From Caldilineales bacterium (GTDB lineage: Bacteria; Chloroflexota; Anaerolineae; J102): DNA of 36,305 nt. A program made the translations under genes and the position numbers. The notes beneath the pieces were generated by a model. The model saw only the letters and a list, made by a program, of their open reading frames with translations, ran no database searches and was not told the DNA's origin. Each line of letters starts with the position of its first letter. Within the stretch, counting starts at the first letter, position 1. This document shows positions 7,648 through 17,014 of this stretch, in pieces. The stretch is from the NCBI GenBank assembly GCA_019695115.1, contig JAIBAP010000060.1:1-36305 (forward strand). Reading direction: 5' to 3'.

Positions 7648-8592
7648 TCAGGGCTTGGCCAGGAGGTGTTTTTGCGCCAGGTGATAGCGCATCTCTTCGA
7701 GAGTGGTGATATCTATGGCAACGTTGATCAGGGGCTGGAGTTCGTGCGACTGCAACTGGCCAAGCGCCTGGGTCAGGTCGTCCGGCAGGGGGCCAAAACG
7801 ATGGTTGAGCATGCCGAGGACGCTTTGGAGGAATGCCTCTCTTTGGCCCTCGTTCCGCCCTTCTTCCAGGCCCTCGTTCCGGCCCTCGTTCCGGCCCTCT
7901 TCCAGGCCCTCTTGCAGGCCCTCCAGCCGGCCCTCTTGCAGGATCTCAAGATACCATGGTGATTCGCGTAAAACGGTCATATCCCACCTCATGATACGGT
8001 GAACCAGATCCGTCTCCAGGACGAAGCTGGCAAAGAAGGCTAACAAGGTCTCCAACTGCGAGATCTCAGGGCTGGTGCGCAACAGGCTCAGCGCCCGTTC
8101 GATCCTGGCTATCTCATCGCCGCCTTTGAGAATGGGGATGAATGGCAGGAGAGGCAGCAGGGATTGTTGCAACGCCAGTTCGGCCGGGACTTCCCAGAGA
8201 TTGAGCAGGCGGAAATCTTGCCGGGCGACGAGGCCGAGGAATTCATATTCGAAACGAGTCACAAGGGCAGACTCGTCAGCAGGCGGCAAGATATTGACGA
8301 CGACCGGGACGACCGGAACTTGATAGCGGTCGTGAGCAAGGGCAGCATAAGCAGCCACGCGACGGCCGATGTTGCGGTCGGGCCGCAACTGGATTTCGTT
8401 GAGAACGAGAAAGCCGCCATGAACGGGGCTGTAGACACGCAGCAGGGCGTCGGTCTCGCGACTGACCCACTGCAGATCTGCCGCCAGCATGTCGATGACC
8501 TCGACCGTATCATCTTGCAGCAGCCAACGCACCCAGGCGGTGGGCGCCAGGCTGATGAGTTTCTTGCTGCCAATGTCGGCGGTCCTGGCCAT
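7648..8592 (-). CDS. Rpn-like PD-(D/E)XK protein with EG-rich repeat and DUF4351-like tail
   Basis: A member of the Rpn/transposase-derived nuclease group common in cyanobacteria and Chloroflexota. The N-terminal half carries a plausible PD-(D/E)XK core: Asp48 in ETDALLRV, Glu66-x-Gln68 in VLNEIQLRPD, then an Arg and YAALAHDRY helix. Residues about 216-248 are a repetitive EGRLEGLQEG-type linker. The last 60 residues (LNHRFGPLPDDL onwards) resemble DUF4351. Known relatives promote RecA-independent recombination or act in phage defence; the role here is inferred. It leads its transcription unit and has its own promoter overlapping the end of the preceding gene. Confidence 0.78.
   Translation of the reverse strand: MARTADIGSKKLISLAPTAWVRWLLQDDTVEVIDMLAADLQWVSRETDALLRVYSPVHGGFLVLNEIQLRPDRNIGRRVAAYAALAHDRYQVPVVPVVVNILPPADESALVTRFEYEFLGLVARQDFRLLNLWEVPAELALQQSLLPLLPFIPILKGGDEIARIERALSLLRTSPEISQLETLLAFFASFVLETDLVHRIMRWDMTVLRESPWYLEILQEGRLEGLQEGLEEGRNEGRNEGLEEGRNEGQREAFLQSVLGMLNHRFGPLPDDLTQALGQLQSHELQPLINVAIDITTLEEMRYHLAQKHLLAKP
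7848..7945 (-). repeat. In-gene repeat encoding E/G-rich linker
   Basis: Imperfect 12-24-nt units (core ttccaggccct/ttccggccct on the plus strand) encode tandem EG(L/R)xEG units in the Rpn-like protein. Such tracts change length easily, so the linker probably varies between strains. Confidence 0.7.
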
Positions 8593-8623
8593 TGTTCACG
8601 TTCCTGCGCGCTTGCGCTCGTAC

Positions 8624-8653
8624 ATTATAGCCCAACGGTGGGTGTAGTCTCAA
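8624..8653 (-). promoter_or_regulatory. Promoter of the Rpn-mazG-GT39 unit
   Basis: On the minus strand TTGAGA (8653-8648) and a perfect TATAAT (8629-8624) are separated by 18 nt. The predicted start is near 8617, leaving a 25-nt leader with CAGGAA before the ATG at 8592. The box overlaps the stop codon of the upstream epimerase gene and splits the minus-strand genes into two units. Confidence 0.65.
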
Positions 8654-9608
8654 CTTTGGCTGCGGGCAGCCAGACGTCCTTGTACCAGGCCCAGGTGGCG
8701 GCCAGACCCTGGCGCAGCGGCATCTCTGGCGCCCAGCCCAGGTTCTTGCCGGCGGCGGTGATGTCGAGCACCAGGCGGGGGACATCGAACGGCCGGGGTG
8801 AGGCGCGATGGATCTCAACCGAGTATTCCGGCTCTGCCAGCTCACACAGCAACCCCACCAGATGGTTCAGGCTGACTGGCCGGCCGCCGCCGATGTTGAA
8901 GACGCCGGTCGGCTTGTTGTGCCCGGCCGCCAGCACTGCCGCCCGCGCCAGATCCGAGACATGGAAGAAATCGCGCACGATGGCATCACCATCGCCCCAC
9001 AGCGTGATCGGCCGGCCGGTGAGGATGTTGCCGATGAAGACCGACACCGCCCCCTGCCTTCCCAGCGGATCCTGGCCGGGGCCATAGGGTACGGACGGGC
9101 GCAGGATGGCATAGCTGAGGCCATGCAGATGGTGGTAGAGATCGATGTATTTTTCGGCGGCCAGCTTGGTGACGCCATAGGCCGAGATCGGTCGCGGGGG
9201 ATGACTTTCGGTCACGGGCAGGCGTCGCACCCGCCCATAGATGGCGCCGCCGGTGGAGAGGAAGACCAGACGGCGGACGCGATGCTCGACGCAGCCCTGG
9301 AGCAGCCGGATGGTGGGGATCAGGTTGGCCTGGATGTCGCCGACAGGATGCTGGGTGGCCGATTCGGGGATGTGCGCCCAGGCCAGATGGTAGACGGTGT
9401 CAACTTCGTCGAGCAGGTGGCCCGCGGTCAGGAGGTCTACCAACTCACCCCGGCGCCATTCGATGCCCGGCGCATCCACAAGCCAGGGTGGCAACGGCTG
9501 CCGGTCGCAGATGACGACCCGCTGGCCCAGGCGGCTGAGGAGGGCGACCAGATGGCTGCCGATGAAGCCGCAGCCGCCGGTGACGAGGACGCACTGGGGG
9601 GTGGTCAT
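8625..9608 (-). CDS. NAD-dependent epimerase/dehydratase, UDP-glucose 4-epimerase-like
   Basis: An extended short-chain dehydrogenase acting on a nucleotide sugar. The Rossmann motif TGGCGFIGSH lies at residues 10-19. The catalytic STGGAIYG segment (118-125) and Tyr144-x3-Lys148 (YGVTK) are intact. RPSVPYGPGQ and the VRDFFHVSDLARA segment match GalE/WbpP-like enzymes. The start at 9608 is chosen because its ATG overlaps the stop of the DUF2079 gene as ATGA, which points to translational coupling. The sugar cannot be specified. With its two upstream neighbours it suggests synthesis of a surface polysaccharide or glycolipid. Confidence 0.88.
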   Translation of the reverse strand: MTTPQCVLVTGGCGFIGSHLVALLSRLGQRVVICDRQPLPPWLVDAPGIEWRRGELVDLLTAGHLLDEVDTVYHLAWAHIPESATQHPVGDIQANLIPTIRLLQGCVEHRVRRLVFLSTGGAIYGRVRRLPVTESHPPRPISAYGVTKLAAEKYIDLYHHLHGLSYAILRPSVPYGPGQDPLGRQGAVSVFIGNILTGRPITLWGDGDAIVRDFFHVSDLARAAVLAAGHNKPTGVFNIGGGRPVSLNHLVGLLCELAEPEYSVEIHRASPRPFDVPRLVLDITAAGKNLGWAPEMPLRQGLAATWAWYKDVWLPAAKVETTPTVGL

Positions 9609-12070
9609 GGCTGGGCGGCGCAGGTGGCGGGAATGAGGGCGCACGCCTGATCGGGGAGGGGGGGGCGTGCAAGCATGACCTGGCCGAGGTTCAGTTCGTT
9701 GCCCGCGGGCCGGCCGTCGGCGTCTGCCAGATCCAGGCGGCTGCCATCGGCCAGGCTGTACAATCCGGCCACCACGTGCAGGCGGGTTCCGGGCGAAAAG
9801 CTGGGCGGGATGGGCAGTTGTCGCCAGTCGTTGGCCGGCCTGGCGCCTGGTTGGGTGAGAAAGAGGCGGGGCGGGCCATCGGCCTGGGAGATGGTTTCGT
9901 CGCCGTGGCGCAGATGGACGAAGGCGACATAACCATCGGGAATGCCGTCGGGCCAGCGCAGCCAGAGGTCGAGCGGCTTGCCCGCTTGAGCGTTGCCCCC
10001 GGGCAGCCGGGCCTGCAGAGCGATGGCGTCGCCCGAAGGCATCAGGAAGCGGGCCTGGGTGGATGTGACCGTGGGTGCAAGGCCGGCGCCGAAATCGGCC
10101 GCAAGGAAGGCTTCCGGGGCAAGGGGTCGGATGTCGCCATCGGCGTGGCGACGGTAGGCGGCCACCAGCGCCAACCTGTCGCCCTGCAGCAGGGTCGGGG
10201 TGGCAAAGGACCCGGTAAGCGGCAGGCGGTTGCCAGGCTGCAAAGGGTTGGGGCCATGAGCGATGCCGGCGGCGACCCCCCAGGTGCGTGGGAGCGCGAG
10301 GGGGGTGGTGGCAATGGTGACGATCTCACCCGGACGCCAATCGCCGGGCGGATGCCAGACCAGGGCGGGCGGGGCCAGGTCGTCGAAGGCGTAGACCCGC
10401 TCGTTGTTGGGGGTCAGAATCTCGACCCAGGGCCGCAGATCGGACGTAAATCCCGCGCCCACCTGCCAGCGGGTGATGATCTGGCTCTGACGCCAGAGGG
10501 GACGGTCGCTGATCTCGACTGCGAGCAGGGTCAAGGGGGTGGCCGGGGTCTGGGCGGACGACTGTCGGGTGAAGTCGTAGAAGCTGGGGGGGATGGTTTT
10601 TGCGGACGCGCCCTTGTGAAGCAGGAGGATGCCATCGGCGGCATCGACCACGCCCCATTCCCCGGCCAGCATCCCGACGATGGTGTCGCGCACATCACCA
10701 GGGGCCATGTCGGTGGCGGTCGTGACGTCGATCAAGGCCCAATCGGCCTGACCAGGGGCCTGTACACCGTTGGGGAAAGGGTAGGCAAAACGGCGATGGC
10801 TGATGTGAGGGTGGACGGCGGCCGTAGCCGACACGGCGGCGTAGGCGGGAAGCTGCTGGGTGAAGCGGTTCAACAGGCGGTGGTGGGCCGTGATGGTGGC
10901 GGGATCGTAGCGCCCGCCCAGCGGCCCTCGCCCGGCCAACCCATACAGCCCCACCGCCCAGGCTAACAGCCAGAGGATCAAGAGGCGATTGGGAAGACGC
11001 AGCTTCAGCAAGCGCCCGCTGCCATAGGCGGCGGCGACGGCAAAATAGGGGAGCAGTGGGGCGGTGTAGTGGAATTCACCGTAGTATTGGGCGGGGTAGG
11101 CGCTGAGCAGATTGGCCAGCAAGAGCGGCAGGCAGAGGACGATGGCATCCAGCCCTGCCAGGCCGAGGAAGCCGAAGGCGGCGAGAAGGCTGAGAAGATA
11201 GCGGAGGCGGGCCGGTTCGAGCAGGATGTCGGCGATCAAGCCGGGGCGGAGGATCAGGCTCTTGAGAATATCGGTCAGACTGTCGCCGAGGGCGCCGTAG
11301 CGGTGGAAGTAGATCGAGGCATCGACGCCGTAGACGCCGGCGGCATAGGCCGGGACGATGACAAAGGTGGCCAGGAGGAACCAGGCCAGCGCCACCAGCG
11401 CCAGGATCAGGCCAACCACCCATCCCCTCTTCGCCCGGCCGCCATCTTCTGCCCGCAGCCGCTGGCGGCCTGCCACCCAAAGCGCCCACAGACCCAAACC
11501 CGCCGCCAACAACGCCGCCTCTTCTTTGACCGCGGTCAACAAGAGGGCGGCAACGGCGAATTGCCCCCATCGGCGGGCTTCGACCGCCCAAAACGCCCAC
11601 AAAATGAAGGGGACGGCCAGCGGGATGGCGTGGAAATCGGTGAGCAGGGCCGATTGCAGCGGCGGAGCCAGGAACCAGGCGGCGGCCAGGGCCAGCGCCA
11701 GGTTGGGCGAGCTTCTGCGGCGAGCCAGGGCATAGAGCGGCCACGCGCCCGCGGCCACGAACACGGCCTGGAGGACCAGGAGCGCCCGCACATCGTCCCA
11801 CAGCCAGAAAAGGGGACTGATGAGCACGAAGATCGGCTCGACGTGGTCAGTCAGTCGGATCGACTGGCGCTCGTCTTTGGTGAACTCCAACAAGCGCCCG
11901 CGGCTGCTGTTCCAGATCGCCTGATCGATCTGGCCGAGGTCAGCCTGATGCGTGCGCATGGCCGCATGTTGGTCGAACGCCAGCTTGCCAAAAACCAGGA
12001 TGTAAGTCAGCGACAGGGCCAGCAGCAGCAGTCTGCGCCGCCGTTCGGCCTGGTCCGTGTTCTCAGCCAT
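9605..12070 (-). CDS. DUF2079 domain membrane protein
   Basis: A large polytopic protein of the DUF2079 family, thought to be GT-C-like and common in actinobacteria and Chloroflexota. The family start is visible in DLGQIDQAIWNSSRGR, followed by RLTDHVEPIFVLISPLFWLW; the acidic and His residues there may be catalytic, which is inference. About ten helices fill residues 15-420, and a soluble C-terminal half of about 400 residues with beta-sandwich character follows. The ATG at 12070 overlaps the flippase-like gene by 8 nt; a longer in-frame extension would run further into that gene. It is coupled to the epimerase downstream. Confidence 0.85.
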   Translation of the reverse strand: MAENTDQAERRRRLLLLALSLTYILVFGKLAFDQHAAMRTHQADLGQIDQAIWNSSRGRLLEFTKDERQSIRLTDHVEPIFVLISPLFWLWDDVRALLVLQAVFVAAGAWPLYALARRRSSPNLALALAAAWFLAPPLQSALLTDFHAIPLAVPFILWAFWAVEARRWGQFAVAALLLTAVKEEAALLAAGLGLWALWVAGRQRLRAEDGGRAKRGWVVGLILALVALAWFLLATFVIVPAYAAGVYGVDASIYFHRYGALGDSLTDILKSLILRPGLIADILLEPARLRYLLSLLAAFGFLGLAGLDAIVLCLPLLLANLLSAYPAQYYGEFHYTAPLLPYFAVAAAYGSGRLLKLRLPNRLLILWLLAWAVGLYGLAGRGPLGGRYDPATITAHHRLLNRFTQQLPAYAAVSATAAVHPHISHRRFAYPFPNGVQAPGQADWALIDVTTATDMAPGDVRDTIVGMLAGEWGVVDAADGILLLHKGASAKTIPPSFYDFTRQSSAQTPATPLTLLAVEISDRPLWRQSQIITRWQVGAGFTSDLRPWVEILTPNNERVYAFDDLAPPALVWHPPGDWRPGEIVTIATTPLALPRTWGVAAGIAHGPNPLQPGNRLPLTGSFATPTLLQGDRLALVAAYRRHADGDIRPLAPEAFLAADFGAGLAPTVTSTQARFLMPSGDAIALQARLPGGNAQAGKPLDLWLRWPDGIPDGYVAFVHLRHGDETISQADGPPRLFLTQPGARPANDWRQLPIPPSFSPGTRLHVVAGLYSLADGSRLDLADADGRPAGNELNLGQVMLARPPLPDQACALIPATCAAQP

Positions 12071-13058
12071 CGCCCGCAGACGCCCCCATCGCGCCGATCC
12101 CACCCCGGCCCAGGGGTAAGCGACCCGGCCAGGTGAGCAGGCTGAGGCCCGCCGCCACGAACTCGCAGAGGATCAACCAGATGCGCATGGCCAGCGCCGC
12201 CACGGTGATCACACCGGCCCCTACCACCGGCCCCGCCAGCAACACCATCACGCCCTCGCGCACGGCCAGCCCGCTGGGGGTGAGGAAGCTGAGATAGCCG
12301 ACAGCGTAGGCGATGGGGTAGCCGGCGACCAGGTGGATGGCTTTGCCGCCGAGACCGGTCAGGCTCCAGTCGGTCAGTGACATGGTCAGGGCCGCGAAGC
12401 TGAGGCCCAACAGCAGCCAGGCCGCCATCTCCAGGGCAACCGCAACTAGCAACGCGCCTGGGGTCAGGGCCACGGCCAGGGGCGGGCGCTTGATCAGTCG
12501 CAAGCCCCAGTTGAGCAGGTGGATGAGCCATTGCGGCCGGAGGAAGAAGACAATCACCGGCAAGGCGAGGAGAAGGGGGAGAGAGCGCAGGTGGACGGAT
12601 GAAGGGAGGATATCCTCCAGCAGGCCCCGGTTGGCCGTCAGGGCGAAGTAGGCGGCGGCGATGAGGGCGGCCGAAAGCAGGTTGACGACCTGGTAGAGGG
12701 CGACGCTGGCGACGGTGGCTTCGGGGCGCAGGCCCTGCCGATGGGCCAACACCGTCATCCCTAGCGGCTGCCAGACATTGCCGGGGATGTAGCGCATGAT
12801 GGCGCTGACGAACCAGATGCGGAAGCCCATGCTGAAGCCGATGTGGCCACCCAACAGCCGCACCAGCCGTCGCCAGATCACGATCTCGAACAGCCAACTC
12901 ACCCCCAGGGCCAGGACAGAAGGGATCAGCCAGACTGGGCGCACATGCCAGGAAAAGGTGCGCAGCTCATCCCACTGACTCCACACCAGCAAGGCCATGA
13001 AGATCAAGGCCAACAGCAGGAAAAACACCTGGGCGGGCCGTCGCAACCGTGAAAGCAT
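12063..13058 (-). CDS. Flippase-like membrane protein (LPG-synthase TM region / UPF0104)
   Basis: An integral membrane protein of the family that includes the transmembrane part of lysylphosphatidylglycerol synthase and AglD-like proteins. It has about eight helices and the hallmark segments RYIPGNVWQPLG (about 89-100) and TPSGLAVREGVMVLL (about 260-274). No synthase domain is attached at 331 residues. It probably moves or handles lipid-linked intermediates for the glycan genes that follow. It is the first gene of the three-gene unit. A -10-like TAGAAT ends 7 nt before the ATG, so the mRNA may be leaderless. Confidence 0.85.
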   Translation of the reverse strand: MLSRLRRPAQVFFLLLALIFMALLVWSQWDELRTFSWHVRPVWLIPSVLALGVSWLFEIVIWRRLVRLLGGHIGFSMGFRIWFVSAIMRYIPGNVWQPLGMTVLAHRQGLRPEATVASVALYQVVNLLSAALIAAAYFALTANRGLLEDILPSSVHLRSLPLLLALPVIVFFLRPQWLIHLLNWGLRLIKRPPLAVALTPGALLVAVALEMAAWLLLGLSFAALTMSLTDWSLTGLGGKAIHLVAGYPIAYAVGYLSFLTPSGLAVREGVMVLLAGPVVGAGVITVAALAMRIWLILCEFVAAGLSLLTWPGRLPLGRGGIGAMGASAGDG

Positions 13059-13064
13059 GGGGGC

Positions 13065-13070
13065 ATTCTA
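13065..13070 (-). promoter_or_regulatory. -10 box for leaderless flippase/DUF2079/epimerase transcript
   Basis: TAGAAT on the minus strand is placed so that a start 7 nt downstream falls on the A of the ATG at 13058. No good -35 box is visible. The string TAGAATGCCC recurs before folC (36141-36132). Confidence 0.4.
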
Positions 13071-13194
13071 CACCAGCCCGGCGAGGTTGTGGAAAGGGCG
13101 CAGGGAAACGATACGCGCATCCGTGCACGCGTGCCCGTCGCGACCCGCCGCCGCCTCTCTACGTAATGCACTCCATAAACACACACCGTCGCCC

Positions 13195-13249
13195 ACTGCC
13201 CACTGACTACTGACTCTGACTACTGCCCACTGACCACTGCCCCCTGCCC
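13195..13249 (+). repeat. Heptamer tandem array ACTGCCC/ACTGACT
   Basis: Eight tandem units, variants of ACTGNCY, are seven nt long except one of six. The array ends just before the Shine-Dalgarno of yccF. It is one of six period-7 arrays in the window. The rest of 13071-13194 holds nothing recognisable. Confidence 0.85.
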
Positions 13250-13264
13250 CCCCGGAGTCCTCCC

Positions 13265-13633
13265 TTGTCCTGTCTCGGCAACCTCATCTGGCTCATCTTC
13301 GGCGGCTTCTTCGCCGGGCTGGGCTACATCATCGGCGGGCTGCTGCTCTGCCTCACCATCATCGGCATCCCCTTCGGCGTCCAGTCGATCAAACTGGGCG
13401 TCGCCACCTTCGCGCCCTTTGGCAAGGCCATCGTCGAAACCGGCGACCCCTGGAGCGGCGCCAACCTGCTGCTCAACCTCCTCTGGGCCGTCCTCTTTGG
13501 CTGGGAGATCACCGTCGTTCACCTGACCGCGGCCCTCATCCTGGCCATCAGCATCATCGGCCTTCCCTTTGCCAAACAACATCTCAAACTGATCCCCCTG
13601 GCCCTGCTGCCCTTTGGTCGCGACCTGGTCTGA
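13265..13633 (+). CDS. YccF domain membrane protein
   Basis: A small inner-membrane protein (122 residues) of the YccF/DUF307 family. Two copies of the family half-repeat are visible: LGNLIWLIFGGFFAGLGYII with CLTIIGIPFGVQ (1-50), then LLNLLWAVLFGWEI with AISIIGLPFAKQ (67-105). The start is TTG at 13265, with GGAG seven nt upstream (13254-13257); the conserved MSCLGNLIW begins directly there and no ATG fits. The function of the family is unknown. It faces the convergent molybdopterin-domain gene with only 3 nt between stops. Confidence 0.85.
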   Translation: MSCLGNLIWLIFGGFFAGLGYIIGGLLLCLTIIGIPFGVQSIKLGVATFAPFGKAIVETGDPWSGANLLLNLLWAVLFGWEITVVHLTAALILAISIIGLPFAKQHLKLIPLALLPFGRDLV

Positions 13634-13636
13634 ACC

Positions 13637-14110
13637 TCAGCCCACCACCCGCACGGTGCGCACCCATTTCACCTGTTTCAAAGCATCATCGCTTTCGCCG
13701 GGGACGATCAGCCGCACCATGCCCCGCTGTCGCGTCATCATCACGCCGTCGATGGCAAAGGCAAGCAGGATCGGCCCACCTCCGCCCTCCCCCTCAATCT
13801 CGCGCCTGTGCAAACGCGTCCCAAAGCCGTCCTCGCCGAGGACCTCCACCTGCGCCCAGACATCCCCTGGCGACAGGTGGGCGGCCAACAGGTCTCGCAA
13901 CAGCGCCCCGCCAAAGGCAAACGGCCCCGAGGTCCCATGTCCGGTGCTGACGATGAAACAGCCGGCCGCCGTCGCGCCCGGCAGCTGGCGCAGGTCGGCT
14001 ACCGTCACAACCCGCTCGCTGCCACCAGGCAACAGCAGGCGAAAGGTGGGGTCGTCGGACGGCGGGCTGGGGTTGGGGTCATGCGGGTGGGGCGAGGGAG
14101 GATCGTGCAT
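13637..14110 (-). CDS. Small molybdopterin-binding-domain (sulfite oxidase-like) protein
   Basis: A single-domain protein of the oxidoreductase molybdopterin-binding (SUOX) fold, 157 residues. Recognisable segments are GGALLRDLL, QVEVLGEDGFGTRL, DGVMMTRQRGMVRLIVPGE and KQVKWVRTVRV. A Cys before STGHGTSGPF is in about the place of the Mo-ligand cysteine, but the domain is shorter than true sulfite oxidases and lacks dimerisation and haem domains, so it may be non-catalytic. The ATG at 14110 is preferred: an upstream in-frame TTG (14149) overlaps the likely promoter, whose -10 TACACT lies 8 nt before this ATG. A near-leaderless mRNA is inferred. Confidence 0.75.
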   Translation of the reverse strand: MHDPPSPHPHDPNPSPPSDDPTFRLLLPGGSERVVTVADLRQLPGATAAGCFIVSTGHGTSGPFAFGGALLRDLLAAHLSPGDVWAQVEVLGEDGFGTRLHRREIEGEGGGGPILLAFAIDGVMMTRQRGMVRLIVPGESDDALKQVKWVRTVRVVG

Positions 14111-14118
14111 GGCCGGGC

Positions 14119-14127
14119 AGTGTAGCA
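14119..14127 (-). promoter_or_regulatory. Extended -10 of the molybdopterin-domain gene
   Basis: TGC-TACACT on the minus strand (14127-14119) is an extended -10 box with predicted start near 14112, two nt from the ATG at 14110. It is divergent from the similar TGC-TACAAT at 14181-14189. Confidence 0.5.
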
Positions 14128-14180
14128 TGTCCCGCGGCCAGATCGACAACAGCAGCGCCTACGGATTTCGACGCTGCTTG

Positions 14181-14189
14181 TGCTACAAT
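14181..14189 (+). promoter_or_regulatory. Extended -10 of the DUF2207-SPFH cassette
   Basis: TGC-TACAAT is an extended -10 with predicted start near 14196. It favours the ATG at 14242 over the upstream in-frame ATG at 14188, which overlaps the box. No clear -35 is visible. Confidence 0.5.
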
Positions 14190-14241
14190 GACATCGCTGT
14201 ATGGTTCAAATCCTCAATTCTCCGGTGGAGTCTTAGCAAAG

Positions 14242-16212
<1,971 letters not shown>

Positions 16213-16216
16213 TAAC

Positions 16217-16274
16217 AACCAATAACCAATAACTAATAACCGGTTATTGGTTATTGGTTATTGGTTATTGGTTA
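16217..16274. repeat. Inverted heptamer array (AACCAAT)3 / (GGTTATT)4
   Basis: Three AACCAAT-type units (16217-16241) abut four and a half units of the reverse-complement heptamer GGTTATT (16242-16274), centred on AACC/GGTT. The RNA would form a long A/U-rich hairpin right after the DUF2207 stop codon, so it may terminate, attenuate or stabilise the cassette transcript. Confidence 0.85.
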
Positions 16275-16330
16275 GCGATAGTTCGACGACCTTCTGCATA
16301 TTTGCATCATTCGCTCAGGAATCTCGCTTT

Positions 16331-16861
16331 ATGAACACAGGACGCATCGTTGGCATTATCCTCATCGTCTTGGCGGCCGCCATCCTGGTCGTAGCCGGGG
16401 CCTGGCTGCTGACCGCAGGCGCCACTGAAGGCAGTGCTTCGGCCGGCGGACAGGTGCTTGGCTTTGCCCTGGTCTTCATCTTTCTCTTCTTGCCCCTGGC
16501 CGCAGTTGGCGTCTATTTGCTCATGCAGGGGCGCGGCGAGGAAGCGCAGATGGCAAAAGCCCGCCAGGAGCGCAAGCTCCTCAACATGGTGCTGACGCAA
16601 GGCAAGGTCCGGCTGGACGAGGTGGCCGTCGAACTGAATCTGACCCGTGACGAGGTCGAGGACACCGTGCGCGACCTCGTTGGCAAACAACTTTTCACCG
16701 GCGCCGTCAATTGGAAGGAGGGCTTACTCTATTCCAAGGAGGCGGCCCAACTCAAAGCCGACCGCAAGTGCCCCAACTGCGGCGGCGAACTCCAGCTGGC
16801 AGGCAAGGGCGTCATCCAGTGCCCTTACTGCGGCTCAGAAGTTTTCATGCATCTGGCATAG
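16331..16861 (+). CDS. Membrane protein with winged-helix-like and zinc-ribbon domains
   Basis: A 176-residue protein of unknown function. Two membrane helices occupy about residues 5-28 and 41-63. A predicted winged-helix (RKLLNMVLTQGKVRLDEVAVELNLTRDEVEDTVRDLVGKQLFTGAVNW, about 82-130) follows, then a zinc ribbon, CPNCGG...CPYCG, with four cysteines near the C-terminus. The start at 16331 (MNTGRI) has AGGA ten nt upstream; a longer in-frame extension would read through the heptamer array and is rejected. The arrangement suggests a membrane-tethered sensor or adaptor, perhaps signalling from the envelope. It is the second gene of the cassette. Confidence 0.8.
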   Translation: MNTGRIVGIILIVLAAAILVVAGAWLLTAGATEGSASAGGQVLGFALVFIFLFLPLAAVGVYLLMQGRGEEAQMAKARQERKLLNMVLTQGKVRLDEVAVELNLTRDEVEDTVRDLVGKQLFTGAVNWKEGLLYSKEAAQLKADRKCPNCGGELQLAGKGVIQCPYCGSEVFMHLA

Positions 16862-16909
16862 GCGGCAGGTCGCAGGTGGCAGGTCGCAGGCGGCAGGTCG
16901 CAGGCGGCC
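16861..16909 (+). repeat. Heptamer tandem array GGYSGCA
   Basis: Seven units, alternating GGCGGCA or GGTGGCA with GGTCGCA, start on the last base of the preceding stop codon. Related units occur upstream of lon, including the shared 14-mer GTGGCAGGTCGCAG. Confidence 0.9.
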
Positions 16910-16951
16910 AGCCTATTCCACCACCTCAGACATCCAGCCTCGCCGAAGCCA

Positions 16952-16979
16952 GAACACGGAACACGGAACACGCAACACA
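16952..16979 (+). repeat. Heptamer tandem array GAACACG
   Basis: Three exact units GAACACG and one degenerate CAACACA lie about 36 nt before the coiled-coil gene. The sequence is unrelated to the adjacent array, but the period is the same seven. Confidence 0.85.
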
Positions 16980-17014
16980 CCCAACCCATCCACTTCTCTC
17001 GGAGGAATACAGCC

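Noticed and set aside
9776-10966. Plus-strand open frame of 396 codons opposite the DUF2079 gene
   Set aside because: Gly/Arg/Gln-rich translation with no motif, while the minus strand encodes a recognisable membrane protein.
11069-12136. Plus-strand open frame of 355 codons opposite DUF2079
   Set aside because: Another antisense artefact of codon bias, with no start signal.
16861-16979. CRISPR-like array
   Set aside because: Units are 7 nt with no unique spacers and no cas genes are present.
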